DNA of 64,000 nucleotides from Acidovorax carolinensis (GCF_002157145.1 NZ_CP021361.1:620001-684000); one strand, 5' to 3'. Numbered from the stretch's first letter, positions 23,104-31,372 are shown. Made by a program: numbers and translations. Notes: generated by a model from the sequence alone, not told the origin.

Positions 23104-23919
23104 TCAACCCACGGTGATGATGGAGCGCGCGCCGCTGCGCCGTCCGATGATGTTCAGAAGATTGGCCAGGGCCGCCTCGCGCTCGGGCTTGGCGCTGGCT
23201 TCGCCCGCAAAGCGCAGGCGCTGGCCCACCCATTGGCCGCTGCCGCTCAGCTGCAGGTCGCCGTCGAGCGTGCTCAGGCTGAGCGTGGGCACGTCACCAC
23301 CCTGCAAGACGAGCCGGTAGCTGCCCATGGGGCGCAGCGTGGACAGGCGCGACGACATGGCCCGTGCATCAAGCTGTGCCGTGCCGGTCAGCGCCAGGCG
23401 GCCCGCCGTCCACACGGCTTCCAGGCCCTGGGTCTGCACGGCCAGCTGGCCCTGGGGTTGCAGGGTGTTCCACGGCGTTCCCAGGCCCGTCAAAAGGCCG
23501 GCGGGGAACTGGCTCTGGCCATCGGCCAGCGCCAGCCGCGCGCCGCCCCAGCGGGCATCCACGCGGGCCTGCAGCGGCGCCGGCATGCAGCAGGCGGCAT
23601 GCACCTGCGCTTGCAGGCCCCGCATGGTAGGGCGCAAGCGCCATTCCAGGCGCCCGGGCAGGGCGGCCCGGTCCTGGCTGGCGCCGCCACCGGTCAGCAC
23701 CAGCTGGGCCGATCCGGTCCAGACGGTGCCGCGCGCCTGGGCCAGCAGCAGCTGCCCGCTGCTGGCGTGGTCCACGGCCTGGGCCAGCCACTGCGCTGGC
23801 GCAAAGGTGATCACCGCAGGCAAAACGCCCACCAGCACCCCGGCCGCCGCCCAGCCCCAGGGCGCACGCGGTGCCGTCGAGGCGGTGCGCCGGGGGCGGG
23901 AACGCGAGGGGGATGGCAT
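23104..23919 (-). CDS. gspN: type II secretion system protein N
   Basis: GspN is an accessory inner-membrane protein found in some type II systems, thought to act with GspC/L/M. The call uses the ATG at 23919 (271 residues); an in-frame ATG four codons upstream (23931) is equally possible. A basic N-terminus leads into one membrane helix (about 20-42), then a periplasmic beta-rich domain with WTGSAQLVL and the ALANLLNIIGRRSG C-terminal segment typical of T2SS N. It is 4 bp from gspD and 27 bp from the gspM stop, so clearly in the operon. Confidence 0.88.
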   Translation of the reverse strand: MPSPSRSRPRRTASTAPRAPWGWAAAGVLVGVLPAVITFAPAQWLAQAVDHASSGQLLLAQARGTVWTGSAQLVLTGGGASQDRAALPGRLEWRLRPTMRGLQAQVHAACCMPAPLQARVDARWGGARLALADGQSQFPAGLLTGLGTPWNTLQPQGQLAVQTQGLEAVWTAGRLALTGTAQLDARAMSSRLSTLRPMGSYRLVLQGGDVPTLSLSTLDGDLQLSGSGQWVGQRLRFAGEASAKPEREAALANLLNIIGRRSGARSIITVG

Positions 23920-23946
23920 GGTGCGGAACACGGCGGCGGCAACCCG

Positions 23947-24492
23947 TCAGCGGGCGGGCAGGGCCAGCACCAGGCTGCCATCCCAGCGCGGTGCGGTCGC
24001 AGCGGGCGCATTGCCAAGGTGGGAGGCTGGCGCAGGGGCGGCAGCCGCCGGGCTGCGCGTAAGCCGGGCTTCAACCGGCACCGCCAGCGCATTGCTGCGC
24101 GCCTGGGCCAGCCATTGCGCCAGCGCGTCGGCCGGGGCGCCCTTGAGCGTGACGGTGGCGCGGTCGCCCACCAGGCTGAGCTGGGCGGTGGCGCCCAGGC
24201 GCTGGGTCAGCGAGCCGCGCAGGCTGGCCACGGAATCGCCCGGTGCGCTGCGCGGCGCGGCCTGCAGTTGCAGGGCTTCGGCCTGCAGGTTTTGCATGCG
24301 CTGCAGCTGGGCATCCAGCGCCGCGTGGCGGGCGGGGGCCGTGCGCAGTGTGTTCAGGGCTGGCGCCAGGGCCAACCACCACAGCAGCGCCAGGGCCAGC
24401 ACGGTGCCCGCGGCCAGGATCAGGTTTTGCTCGCGCGGGGCCAGGGCCTTCCAGCGCGCTTGCAACGGGGTGTTCTTGATAGGGGAGTTCAT
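23947..24492 (-). CDS. gspM: type II secretion system protein M
   Basis: GspM is a small bitopic protein that pairs with GspL in the inner-membrane platform. It has 181 residues: a cytoplasmic stretch with LQARWKALAPREQNLI, a membrane helix (about 25-45), a coiled periplasmic segment and a ferredoxin-like domain. The ATG overlaps the gspL stop by ATGA. The C-terminal part is Ala/Pro-rich. Sequence conservation in this family is low, so operon position carries much of the call. Confidence 0.9.
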   Translation of the reverse strand: MNSPIKNTPLQARWKALAPREQNLILAAGTVLALALLWWLALAPALNTLRTAPARHAALDAQLQRMQNLQAEALQLQAAPRSAPGDSVASLRGSLTQRLGATAQLSLVGDRATVTLKGAPADALAQWLAQARSNALAVPVEARLTRSPAAAAPAPASHLGNAPAATAPRWDGSLVLALPAR

Positions 24493-25750
24493 GGAGCCAC
24501 CTCCGCGCGCAGCAACAGGCTGCCATCGTCCAGGCGGGCGCTGTAGCCCGCAGCCTGCAGCCGGGTGACCACGGCGGTCTGCTCCTCGGCGGTCAGTGTG
24601 ACGCCGCGCAGCCGCAATTCGCCGGTGCTGTATTCCAGCGCGTTGGGCAACTGGCCTGCCGGCAGGGCGGCGCCGGCAGCAGCCAGCAGGGGCTCCAGGT
24701 CGCGTGGCGATACGCTGCCGGCGGCCTGGCGCAGCGCGGCCAGTTCGCGTTCCATCTGCACGGGGGCGTCCACCACCACCTGCACTTTGGGAAAGGTCTG
24801 CGTGAGCGCATTGCGCACACCGGCCTGCTTGGCGGCGAGCGCGGCGCGTTCCTGCCAGGCCCAGGCGTTCAGGCCGACGAGGTGGGCAGCTGCCAGAAGG
24901 CCCGCGCCCCAGCGCGCCGCGCGCCACTGCGGCGCATATAGAAAGGCACTGGCGGCGCTGCCGGCCTTGCGCAGGGCGCGGGTGCGCCCGGTGCTGGCCA
25001 GGTCGAACTGTGCCAGGTCCCAGTCGCCGCGCGCTGCATCGAGCGCGCGCTGGCTGGCGGTGTGCAGCACCACGGGGCGGCCCAGCGTGCGCTCGGCCAG
25101 CGCCGCCACGGCGGGTTCGGCGCGCACCGGCGGCGCAGCGTCGTCGGTGTCTGCGGAGTTGGTGGCCGGGCCGATCAGGCCCAGGGCCATGGACGACAGG
25201 GGCAGCACGGCCACCGCCTGCTCGCCCCCGTGGCCGCACAGCACCAGGTGGGCCTCTTCGGGCGTGCCCAGCGCAAACAGCTCGGGCTGACCGCTGGCGG
25301 TGGGGCCCGGTGCAAATTCAGGCACCACGCGCGATACGCGCCGGCCTGCGGCCTCCAGCACCTGCAGTGCTTCACGCAGCCAGGCGCGGTCGCACACAGC
25401 CACCCACACGGGTTCGCCCGCACGGGCCGCCGGTTGCAGGGCAAAGTGCAGTTGTGCCGGGTCGTCGAGCAGCTGGTCTTCCAGCAAGCCTTCCAGCACC
25501 GAGCGCAGGCGCGGGTTTGCTGGCCTGTGCCCAGCGGCACGCCCTGGGGCAACTGCACGCGCTGCCACGAAAGCGCCTGCGCCGGCACCACGGCCACCAC
25601 CTCGCCGCCCGGCCGGGCAGGCTCGGGCAGCAGAGCCGTGGGGGCGCTGGCGTGGCGAAGTGCGGTGTGGCCGTCGGCGGTCAGCGTGTAGCTGTAGTCG
25701 GCGGTGGGCCCGGACGGGGCCAGGGACAGGAAAAGGATCAGGGTGCTCAT
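24489..25750 (-). CDS. gspL: type II secretion system protein L, split by an apparent 1-base deletion
   Basis: GspL couples the ATPase GspE to the periplasmic parts of the platform. The natural start is the ATG at 25750 (STLILFLSLAPSGP...). The frame is lost near codon 79: the GGG at 25513-25515 should be GGGG on the plus strand, turning QQTRACARC into QQTPRLRSVLEGLLED and joining the downstream frame. The repaired product is 420 residues with the actin-like cytoplasmic domain, one membrane helix (about 265-285) and a ferredoxin-like periplasmic domain. It overlaps gspM by ATGA and starts 59 bp behind gspK. Confidence 0.92.
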
Positions 25751-25809
25751 GGGCGGGGTTTGCGGGCCATTTTAGGGGGCAGACTTGACAGTGCTGCGGC
25801 AAGGGACGC

Positions 25810-26817
25810 TCAGCGCGTTGCCTGGGGCGCAGTGGTCGCGGGTTCTCTGTCAAAGGCTCCGCGTTCGCGCCACAGCGTGGTCACGGTGGCGCCCTGGCGC
25901 ATCACCAGCGAGCGCTCGTCCACCATGGTGGCGCCCAGGCGCAATCGCCCGCGCACCTCGAAGTAGCGCGAGGCGATGGCGTGGTCGTCGGCGTTCAGGT
26001 CGATGCTGGCGCCCAGCTGGTCGGAAACATCGGTCAGCGCCCGGAAATGGCGCGACTGCCGGGCCTGCACAAGCTTTTGCGCGCCCGCCATGTCGAGGCC
26101 GTCGATGGCGGCCGACAGCACATCCACATCGGCGGTGTTCAGGTTCACCGGGGTGCGCGCCGGCAGCAGCGTGACATGGGGGGCCAGCACGGCCACGGTG
26201 GCGGGCGGCAGGCCCAGCCAGCCCAGCTGGGCCAAAGTGGGTGGCAGCAGCGGCGCGCTGCTGTCGGCACCCTGGCTGGCCTTGGCCTGGCGCAGCGCCT
26301 GCACCAGCTGGTCCAGCTGCTGCGGGGGCAGGCCCAGGCGAGCGAACAGGCGCGAAAACTGGCGCAGGGCGCCGGCCTGCACCTTGTCGCCCTCGATCAG
26401 GTTGGTCAGGTTCAGCCGGGCCTGCAGGTCGGTGATCTGGCCGGACAGAAAGGCATCGGTGGTGTCGGTGCTGGCATCGTCCACCTGGGCCACGTTGCGG
26501 TCGGCGGCCAGAAAGGTGGACAGGCGCGCCTCCTGCAGCGGCACGGCCCAGGGCTCGGCCAGGTGGTCGGCGCCACCGGTGATGCCGTCTTCGCGCAGGA
26601 TCAGGCGCGACCAGTCGAGCGCGCCCACCAGAATCCAGGCCGACTGCAACCGGGCGCGCTCAGCCGTCTCGACCTCGACCGCGCGCCACTGCTGCCACAG
26701 GGCGGCGGCGGCAAACGTGGCCACCAGCGTCACCGTCAGCATGGCCGCCAGCAAAGCCGCGCCGCGCTGGCGGGCCAGGCCTTGGGTGTGGTGGAAAGAG
26801 GTGGCGCCGTGCCTCAT
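25810..26817 (-). CDS. gspK: type II secretion minor pseudopilin GspK
   Basis: GspK is the large minor pseudopilin that caps the pseudopilus tip. The ATG at 26817 overlaps the gspJ stop. The 335-residue product has the class III prepilin signal: a basic leader, GLARQRGAALLAAMLTVTLVA with cleavage after RQRG, and a hydrophobic helix to about residue 38. As usual for GspK the +5 Glu is missing. The SAM-like domain with TPVNLNTADVDVLSAAIDGL is clear. It needs the prepilin peptidase GspO, which is not in this window. Confidence 0.95.
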   Translation of the reverse strand: MRHGATSFHHTQGLARQRGAALLAAMLTVTLVATFAAAALWQQWRAVEVETAERARLQSAWILVGALDWSRLILREDGITGGADHLAEPWAVPLQEARLSTFLAADRNVAQVDDASTDTTDAFLSGQITDLQARLNLTNLIEGDKVQAGALRQFSRLFARLGLPPQQLDQLVQALRQAKASQGADSSAPLLPPTLAQLGWLGLPPATVAVLAPHVTLLPARTPVNLNTADVDVLSAAIDGLDMAGAQKLVQARQSRHFRALTDVSDQLGASIDLNADDHAIASRYFEVRGRLRLGATMVDERSLVMRQGATVTTLWRERGAFDREPATTAPQATR

Positions 26818-27501
26818 GACTTGCCCCCGCCGAGCAAGGGGTTGACCCAGTCGCGCGTGATTTGCCCGGCCAGGGCCTGGCCGGGGCTGATGGTGATCTG
26901 CAGGCGCACGCCATCGGGCACCGCGGCGGCGGCATCGCCGGGCGCGGCGTCGCTGCTGGACTGCGGGTTCGACCAGGCGCCCCCGCGGTAATAAAAGAGC
27001 TGCCAGTTGTCCAGCGGCAGCAACAGCACTTCGCGGCGCCGCTCGGCTTCGCCGGGGTTGCTGGCCCACAAGGCCGCCTGCTGCCAGGCCTGTTGCCAGT
27101 CGGCGCGGGTCCGCACCGGGGCGATTGCCAGCGCAGCCAATGGCTGGCGCCCTGCACGTCGCGCCGGGTCCAGGCCACCACCAGGGCGCCCTCGTCGGGT
27201 ACGGCGCTGCTGCGCCGCGTGATGCGCAGCACCTGGCCATCCCACTGCAGCGGCGTGGTGTGGGGCAAGGCCAGGAGTGCATCCAGATCGGCACTCCACT
27301 GCCCCAGCGCCGCCTGCACCACCAGCAGCTCGTCGGCCCGCTGGCGGGTGGCTTCCTGCGCCCGTGCCATGCCGTCCAGCCCGCGCCAGCCCAGAATGGC
27401 CATCAGCGCCATGATGGCTATGCCCACCAGCAGCTCGATCAGGGTGAAGCCGTACTGCGTGCGCGGGTGGCGTGCGCCGCAGTGCGGGGTGTGGGGGCCA
27501 T
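26814..27501 (-). CDS. gspJ: type II secretion minor pseudopilin GspJ, with two apparent 1-base deletions
   Basis: GspJ forms the tip trimer with GspI and GspK. The prepilin motif YGFTLIELLVGIAIMAL is at about 27465-27415 but no start codon lies in that frame. The ATG at 27501 is one base out; one extra C in the run at 27486-27489 gives MAPTPPHCG and joins the frame. A second break is at 27118-27121, where GGGG should be GGGGG, joining LRWQSPPVRTRADWQQAW. With both restored the product is 229 residues. The ATG overlaps, as TGATG, the stop of a mini-ORF in the repeat unit between gspI and gspJ, and the stop overlaps gspK. Confidence 0.85.
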
Positions 27502-27585
27502 CAGCCCGCCGCCCGGCCGCCCGAAGGCGGGCGAGCCCCCTTGGGGGGCAGCGACGACACGCAGTGCGGTAGCGTGGGGGTCATA
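27499..27585 (-). repeat. single 86-bp family-B unit (MTPT type) between gspI and gspJ
   Basis: It fills the spacer between the gspI stop and the gspJ start. On the minus strand an ATG one base after the gspI TGA opens a 27-codon ORF starting MTPTLPHCVSS, and its TGA overlaps the gspJ ATG (TGATG). It carries a TGCCCCCCAAGGGGGC palindrome and a CCGCC-TTCG-GGCGG hairpin. The same unit is tandemly repeated at 28428-28762. Confidence 0.85.
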
Positions 27586-27948
27586 TCAGTACCGCCCTAC
27601 GATGGTGGACAGGCGCAACACAGAGTTCTCACCGTCGAACACTTGCGCATCGACGCGCCGGAAACTCGGGTTCGGCGTGGGCCGCACGATCACGGCCACG
27701 TCGAAGCGGCGCCCCGCCTGCTCGCAGGGCTGGGTGCTGTCGCCCACGCCCGGCATCTGGCGCGACAGGCGCACCTTGACCAGTTCGTTCTCGGCGCACA
27801 GCTGGGCCAGCACGATGTCCGATTGCCGCTGCGCATTGCGCGTCAGCGCGGTGGTGGCCTGCAGGCCCGCCATGAGGGCGATGGCCACAATGCCCAGCGC
27901 CACCAGCACCTCGACCAGCGTGAAGCCGCGCTCAAGGCAGCGCTTCAC
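27586..27948 (-). CDS. gspI: type II secretion minor pseudopilin GspI
   Basis: GspI starts assembly of the pseudopilus tip. The likely start is a GTG at 27948 that overlaps the gspH stop (GTGA). The 120-residue product opens with a short basic leader and ERGFTLVEVLVALGIVAIAL, with cleavage after RG and the conserved Glu at +5. Length is normal for GspI. The DIVLAQLCAENEL segment matches the family. It is followed after 1 base by the repeat-encoded mini-ORF. Confidence 0.94.
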   Translation of the reverse strand: MKRCLERGFTLVEVLVALGIVAIALMAGLQATTALTRNAQRQSDIVLAQLCAENELVKVRLSRQMPGVGDSTQPCEQAGRRFDVAVIVRPTPNPSFRRVDAQVFDGENSVLRLSTIVGRY

Positions 27949-28367
27949 GGCAGCGGCTCCACCGTGAAGGGCCTGACTCCATCGGTCACCACGCGCAGCG
28001 CGCGCTCGGGGTGGGCCTGGTTCACCAGCAGCACCTGCTGCGGGCCGATCAGCGGCTCGGGCCCCAGTTGCAGGATGGCGGGGCCGCGCACGGCGGTGCC
28101 GGCATCCAGCCATCGGGTGGGCAGCGTGTTGGTGGGCAGGCCGTCAAAGCGGAAGCCCTGCGCATCCGCGCGCCAGCGCACCGGCACACCCGTGCCGCGC
28201 GACTGGGCACGGCCCGATTCCAGCAGGGCCGCCAGCCGCGCCGCTTCGCGTTCGAGCTGCGTCTGCCCACTGTCACGCAGCGCCAGGCTCACGCCCGCCG
28301 TGGCCAGCGCCATGATGCTGATGACGATAAGCAGTTCTAGCAGGGTGAAACCGCGAAAACGGTTCAT
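27945..28367 (-). CDS. gspH: type II secretion minor pseudopilin GspH
   Basis: GspH is a minor pseudopilin that joins the tip complex to the GspG fibre. From the ATG at 28367 it has 140 residues, beginning with a very short leader NRFRG and then FTLLELLIVISIMALATAG with Glu at +5. The ATG overlaps, as ATGA, the stop codon of the last mini-ORF in the upstream repeat array, so translation could be coupled to it. The stop overlaps the gspI GTG. Confidence 0.93.
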   Translation of the reverse strand: MNRFRGFTLLELLIVISIMALATAGVSLALRDSGQTQLEREAARLAALLESGRAQSRGTGVPVRWRADAQGFRFDGLPTNTLPTRWLDAGTAVRGPAILQLGPEPLIGPQQVLLVNQAHPERALRVVTDGVRPFTVEPLP

Positions 28368-28762
28368 GGGCCGATGCAGTGCGCGGTTGGAACGGTCACG
28401 GAGTTTCCACAAGGCGTGCGGCCGCAGCGCCGGGCCGCCCCAAGCAAGGCCCGGCCCCCCTGGGGGGCAGGGAGCGACACGCAGTGCGCGACCGTGGGGG
28501 TCATGTCAGCCCGCCACCCGGCCGCCCGAAGGCGGGCTGGGCCCCCCTGGGGGCAGGGAGCGACATGCAGTGCGCGACCGTGGGGGTCATGTCAGCCCGC
28601 CGCCCGGCCGCCCGAAGGCGGGCTGGGCCCCCTGGGGGGCAGAGAGCGACACGCAGTGCGCGACCGTGGGGGTCATGTCAGCCCGCCGCCCGGCCGCCCG
28701 AAGGCGGGCTGGGCCCCCTGGGGGGCAGGGAGCGACACGCAGTGCGCGACCGTGGGGGCCAT
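28364..28762 (-). other. chain of four overlapping mini-ORFs linking gspG to gspH
   Basis: On the minus strand an ATG at 28762, three bases after the gspG TAA, opens a 29-codon ORF (MAPTVAHCVSLPAP...). It ends in a TGA overlapping the next ATG at 28676 (ATGA). The same happens at 28590 (29 codons each) and 28504 (46 codons). The last stop overlaps the gspH ATG at 28367. The peptides are Pro/Gly-rich and nearly identical in the first three. Whether they are made is unknown; the layout would let ribosomes pass from gspG to gspH by re-initiation. Confidence 0.6.
28428..28762 (-). repeat. tandem array of an 86-bp GC-rich unit (family B, MTPT type), 3 full copies plus a partial
   Basis: Full units run 28505-28590, 28591-28676 and 28677-28762, with a partial copy at about 28428-28504. 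They differ at only a few positions. Each contains a CTGCCCCCCAGGGGG palindrome and a CCGCC-TTCG-GGCGG tetraloop hairpin. 86 is not a multiple of three, yet each unit is one closed mini-ORF because the ATG and TGA overlap at the unit boundary. Confidence 0.93.
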
Positions 28763-28765
28763 GTT

Positions 28766-29230
28766 TTACTGCCAGCTGCCGATATCCGCATCCTTGCCTT
28801 CGCCGCCCGACTGGCCGTCGGCGCCGAACGACATCACGTCGATCTCGCCCTTGATGCCGGGGTTCAGATACTGATACGGACGGCCCCAGGGGTCGTTGGG
28901 CAGCTTTTCAAGGTAGGGCTTCCAGTTGCCCGGAATGGGGGCGGTGGTGGGTTTGGCCACCAGCGCCTGCAGGCCCTGCTCGGCCGTGGGGTAGCGCTGG
29001 TTGTCCAGGCGATACAGCTTGAGGGCCTGCATCACATTGGTGACGTCGGTGCGCGCCGCGGTGGCGCGCGCATCGTCGGCGCGGTCGAGCACGTTGGGCA
29101 CGATCAGCGCGGCCAGCACGCCGATGATGACCAGCACCACCATCAACTCGATCAGGGTGAAGCCCCGCGCCACATGCGTGGCCAGGTTGTGGCGGGCGCG
29201 GCGCAGGGGGGAAAGGGCGGAATGGTTCAC
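28766..29230 (-). CDS. gspG: type II secretion major pseudopilin GspG
   Basis: GspG is the main subunit of the pseudopilus. The best start is the GTG at 29230, giving 154 residues; a more upstream ATG (29293) would overlap the divergent gspC. After a 22-residue basic leader comes ARGFTLIELMVVLVIIGVLAAL, cleaved after RG, with Glu at +5. The GLQALV, WGRPYQYLNPG and SFGADGQSGGEG (calcium loop) motifs of GspG are all present. It is first in the minus-strand gsp operon. Confidence 0.97.
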   Translation of the reverse strand: MNHSALSPLRRARHNLATHVARGFTLIELMVVLVIIGVLAALIVPNVLDRADDARATAARTDVTNVMQALKLYRLDNQRYPTAEQGLQALVAKPTTAPIPGNWKPYLEKLPNDPWGRPYQYLNPGIKGEIDVMSFGADGQSGGEGKDADIGSWQ

Positions 29231-29259
29231 GGCAGACAGTCTCGGGAGGGGTGGATCGC

Positions 29260-29729
29260 GTGAATCATAATCTCCTGATGGTGACCAATACACACAGCAA
29301 ATGGGGCGTGCGCCTGGGGACTCTGGCTCTCTGGGCTCTGGCGGGCGCCAGCGTGGTTTATTGGGGGCTGCGCCTGTCGGCGCGGCCGGTGGGGCTCACG
29401 GTGCCGGCCGTGGCCCTGCGCCGGTGGCACCGGATGCCCAGGCCATGGCGCGCCTGCTGGGTGTGCCAGCGGCCGATGCAGCCGCTGCCCGGGCGCCGGT
29501 GGCGTCGCTGGCCAGCCGGTTTGCCCTGATCGGTGTGCTGGCGGGCCGCAGCAGCGGCGGCGGCGCGGCGCTGATCGCGGTAGACGGCAAGCCGGCCAAG
29601 CCGTTTCGGGTGGGCACCGCGGTGGACGAGGGGCTGGTGCTGCAATCGCTCGACCCGCGCCAGGCCCGGCTGGGCGCCAGCGTGGATGGCCCCGCCACGC
29701 TGACGCTGGACATGCCCGCGAAGAACTGA
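29260..29729 (+). CDS. gspC: type II secretion system protein C, split by an apparent 1-base deletion
   Basis: GspC links the inner-membrane platform to the secretin. A GTG at 29260, nine bases after GGAGGG, is the best start; an ATG at 29278 is possible. A membrane helix (about residues 16-36) is followed by a frame break at 29414-29416, where CCC should be CCCC, giving VAPAPVAPDAQAMARLLGV. The repaired protein has about 156 residues: the helix plus the HR domain (FALIGVLAG ... AVDEGLVLQSL), without a PDZ domain. It is divergent from gspG with only 29 bp between the start codons. Confidence 0.85.
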
Positions 29730-29764
29730 CACCGGGGCGCGCCGGTGCACGGCTTGCACCTGCA

Positions 29765-30343
29765 TCAAGTCAGGTGGTGAATTTCCCATGCACCCCAGGC
29801 CGGGGCAGGCACGGGCCACTCGTCGGCCCTGGGCATTCGCCCCTCGCCATGCGCCAGCAGCCAGGCCACGCAGCGCGCAACGCCCGCGTGGGTGAACCAC
29901 ACCACATTGGTGCCGCCCTGCACCTGCTGGCGTGCGTCATGCAGGGCGGCGGCTACGCGGGCCAGCAGCTCGGCCAGGTTGTCGCTACCGCCGGGGCGGT
30001 GCAGCGCAAAGTCGGCGGTCCAGGCGTCGATGGCGCGTTGGCCGATGCTGTCCCAGGCGCGGCCTTCCCAGGCACCGAAATCCATCTCGCGCAGGCGATC
30101 GTCGGAGTTGATGATCAAATCTGGACGCAGTGATTGTGTGGCAAGCGCAAGCAGCTCACATCTTTGTAGCGTCGAATGGCGGGCGATCACGCGTTTGGGC
30201 AAGGTCTGCGCCAAACGCAGGGCGGCCGCTTGCGTGGCGACTGCATCGGCGGGCACATCCAGCGCGCCGTAGCAGGTGCCGGCGGCCACCACGGGCTGGG
30301 CGTGGCGCACCAGCCACAGGCGGGCGGGGGGGGTGGAACTCAT
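29765..30343 (-). CDS. histidine phosphatase family protein, CobC-like (alpha-ribazole phosphatase)
   Basis: A 192-residue member of the phosphoglycerate mutase superfamily. The catalytic VRHAQP motif (about 12-17) has Gln where RHG/RHE is usual. The Glu region is LREMDFGAWEGR (about 86-97), and the second His is in THAGVARC (about 152-159). Its ATG overlaps the cobS stop, so it probably removes the 5'-phosphate from alpha-ribazole phosphate or cobalamin phosphate at the end of nucleotide-loop assembly. A different sugar-phosphate substrate cannot be excluded. Confidence 0.88.
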   Translation of the reverse strand: MSSTPPARLWLVRHAQPVVAAGTCYGALDVPADAVATQAAALRLAQTLPKRVIARHSTLQRCELLALATQSLRPDLIINSDDRLREMDFGAWEGRAWDSIGQRAIDAWTADFALHRPGGSDNLAELLARVAAALHDARQQVQGGTNVVWFTHAGVARCVAWLLAHGEGRMPRADEWPVPAPAWGAWEIHHLT

Positions 30344-31146
30344 GCCCAGCGCAGGGCCAGCGCCGCGCCCAGGTAAAAGCCGATTTCGCTGACTTGCTGC
30401 GTGGCGCCCAGGCAGTCACCGGTAAAGCCCTGCAGGCGCCGCGCAAACCAGCGGCCCATCCAGGCGGCGGCCAGGCCGCTGCAGCCGGCGGATGCTATTA
30501 AAAACAGAGCTGACTGCGCTTGCCATACAAGCGCTATAGGCACAAAACACCACAAAACAGCAGCAACCAGCGCCGCGCCGCTGATCTGGTCTGCCAGCGG
30601 CTTGCTTTTGGATTTGGCAATGTCGCCCACATGGGGCAGGCTGCGCACGATGAGCAGCGGCCACAGCCGCGACAGCACATGCCCGCCCACCAGCGCAGCC
30701 AAAGCGGCCTGCAGGCTGTGGGCCCCCAGCAGCGCCAGCAGGCTGACCTTGGCCAGCAGCGCCAGCACCAGCGCCATGGCCCCGAACGCGCCGATGCGCG
30801 AGTCTTTCATGATGTCGAGCGCCCGCTCGCGCTCGTAGCTGCCGCCCAGGCCGTCGGCCACATCGGCCAGGCCGTCCTCATGGAAGCCGCCGGTCATCAG
30901 CACCGTGGCGATGGTGCAGAACACCGCCGTGACCACCGGGGCCAGCGGGTTGGGCGCCAGCGCCCAATGCAGTGCACCATAAACGCCCGCCGCCAGCGCC
31001 GCCGCCAGCCAGCCTATGCCCGGGAAGTGCGCCGCACTGGCGCGCAGCATGGCCGGGCTGTAGCCCACCCAGCAGGCCAGCCGCCCCGTGACGGGAATGC
31101 GGGTGAAAAACTGCACGGCAAGCAGGTAGTGGCGCAGGGCTTGCAT
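30340..31146 (-). CDS. cobS: adenosylcobinamide-GDP ribazoletransferase
   Basis: CobS joins adenosylcobinamide-GDP with alpha-ribazole, the last major step of cobalamin assembly, in the inner membrane. The ATG at 31146 gives MQALRHYLLAVQFFTRIPV, the usual start, and 268 residues; an ATG at 31170 lies inside a repeat and is not preferred. The GGFHEDGLADVADGLGG motif, the DSRIGAFGAMAL segment and several membrane helices identify it. Codons around 30494-30547 come from a family-A palindromic repeat and encode an extra hydrophobic stretch with WQAQSALFLIASAG. Confidence 0.95.
   Translation of the reverse strand: MQALRHYLLAVQFFTRIPVTGRLACWVGYSPAMLRASAAHFPGIGWLAAALAAGVYGALHWALAPNPLAPVVTAVFCTIATVLMTGGFHEDGLADVADGLGGSYERERALDIMKDSRIGAFGAMALVLALLAKVSLLALLGAHSLQAALAALVGGHVLSRLWPLLIVRSLPHVGDIAKSKSKPLADQISGAALVAAVLWCFVPIALVWQAQSALFLIASAGCSGLAAAWMGRWFARRLQGFTGDCLGATQQVSEIGFYLGAALALRWA
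30494..30547. repeat. family-A palindromic repeat inside cobS
   Basis: GCTATTAAAAACAGAGCTGA, then GCGCTTGCCATACAAGCGC (stem GCGCTTG/CAAGCGC) and TATAGGCACAAAAC match the family arms in order. It is read through in frame in cobS. Confidence 0.8.
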
Positions 31147-31163
31147 GGGCGGTGGCTGGATAG

Positions 31164-31219
31164 TTATCAACTTTGATAGCTGCCAGCGCTTTTTGGATAA
31201 GCGCTGGAGGCATTTTTTC
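31164..31219. repeat. family-A palindromic repeat upstream of cobS
   Basis: GATAGCTGCCAGCGCTTTTT then GGATAAGCGCTGGAGGCATT: stem CCAGCGCTT/AAGCGCTGG, ending in T6. It lies between ilvA (stop 31373) and cobS on the same strand, and could end ilvA transcription. Confidence 0.8.
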
Positions 31220-31255
31220 CCTGATTAGCGACTTGTCTCAGTGTTTCGCCCCCAT

Positions 31256-31327
31256 CCGTTCGGGCTGAGCCTGTCGAAGCCAGGGCGCTCCTTGGAAACA
31301 GCCCTTCGACAAGCTCAGGGCGAACGG
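31256..31327. repeat. 72-bp inverted repeat of the CTTCGACAAGCTCAG type
   Basis: Two 24-bp arms (31256-31279 and 31304-31327) pair with two mismatches around a 24-base loop; the arms contain GAGCCTGTCGAAG and CTTCGACAAGCTCAG. I know this motif as a common intergenic repeat in many proteobacteria. It sits between ilvA and cobS. Confidence 0.85.
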
Positions 31328-31372
31328 GGTCTGAGCTATGTCGCGAATCAGGTTGTTTTGAGCACTTTCCTG

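Noticed and set aside
28428..28762. CRISPR array
   Set aside because: The units are contiguous 86-bp repeats with no unique spacers, and no cas genes are nearby.
29730..29752. Terminator between gspC and the cobC-like gene
   Set aside because: CACCGG/CCGGTG can form a short hairpin, but no T-tract follows on either strand.
30108..30170. Family-A repeat inside the cobC-like gene
   Set aside because: GCAAGCGCAAGCAGCTCAC resembles one arm, but the stem is not complementary and the rest aligns poorly; chance is likely.
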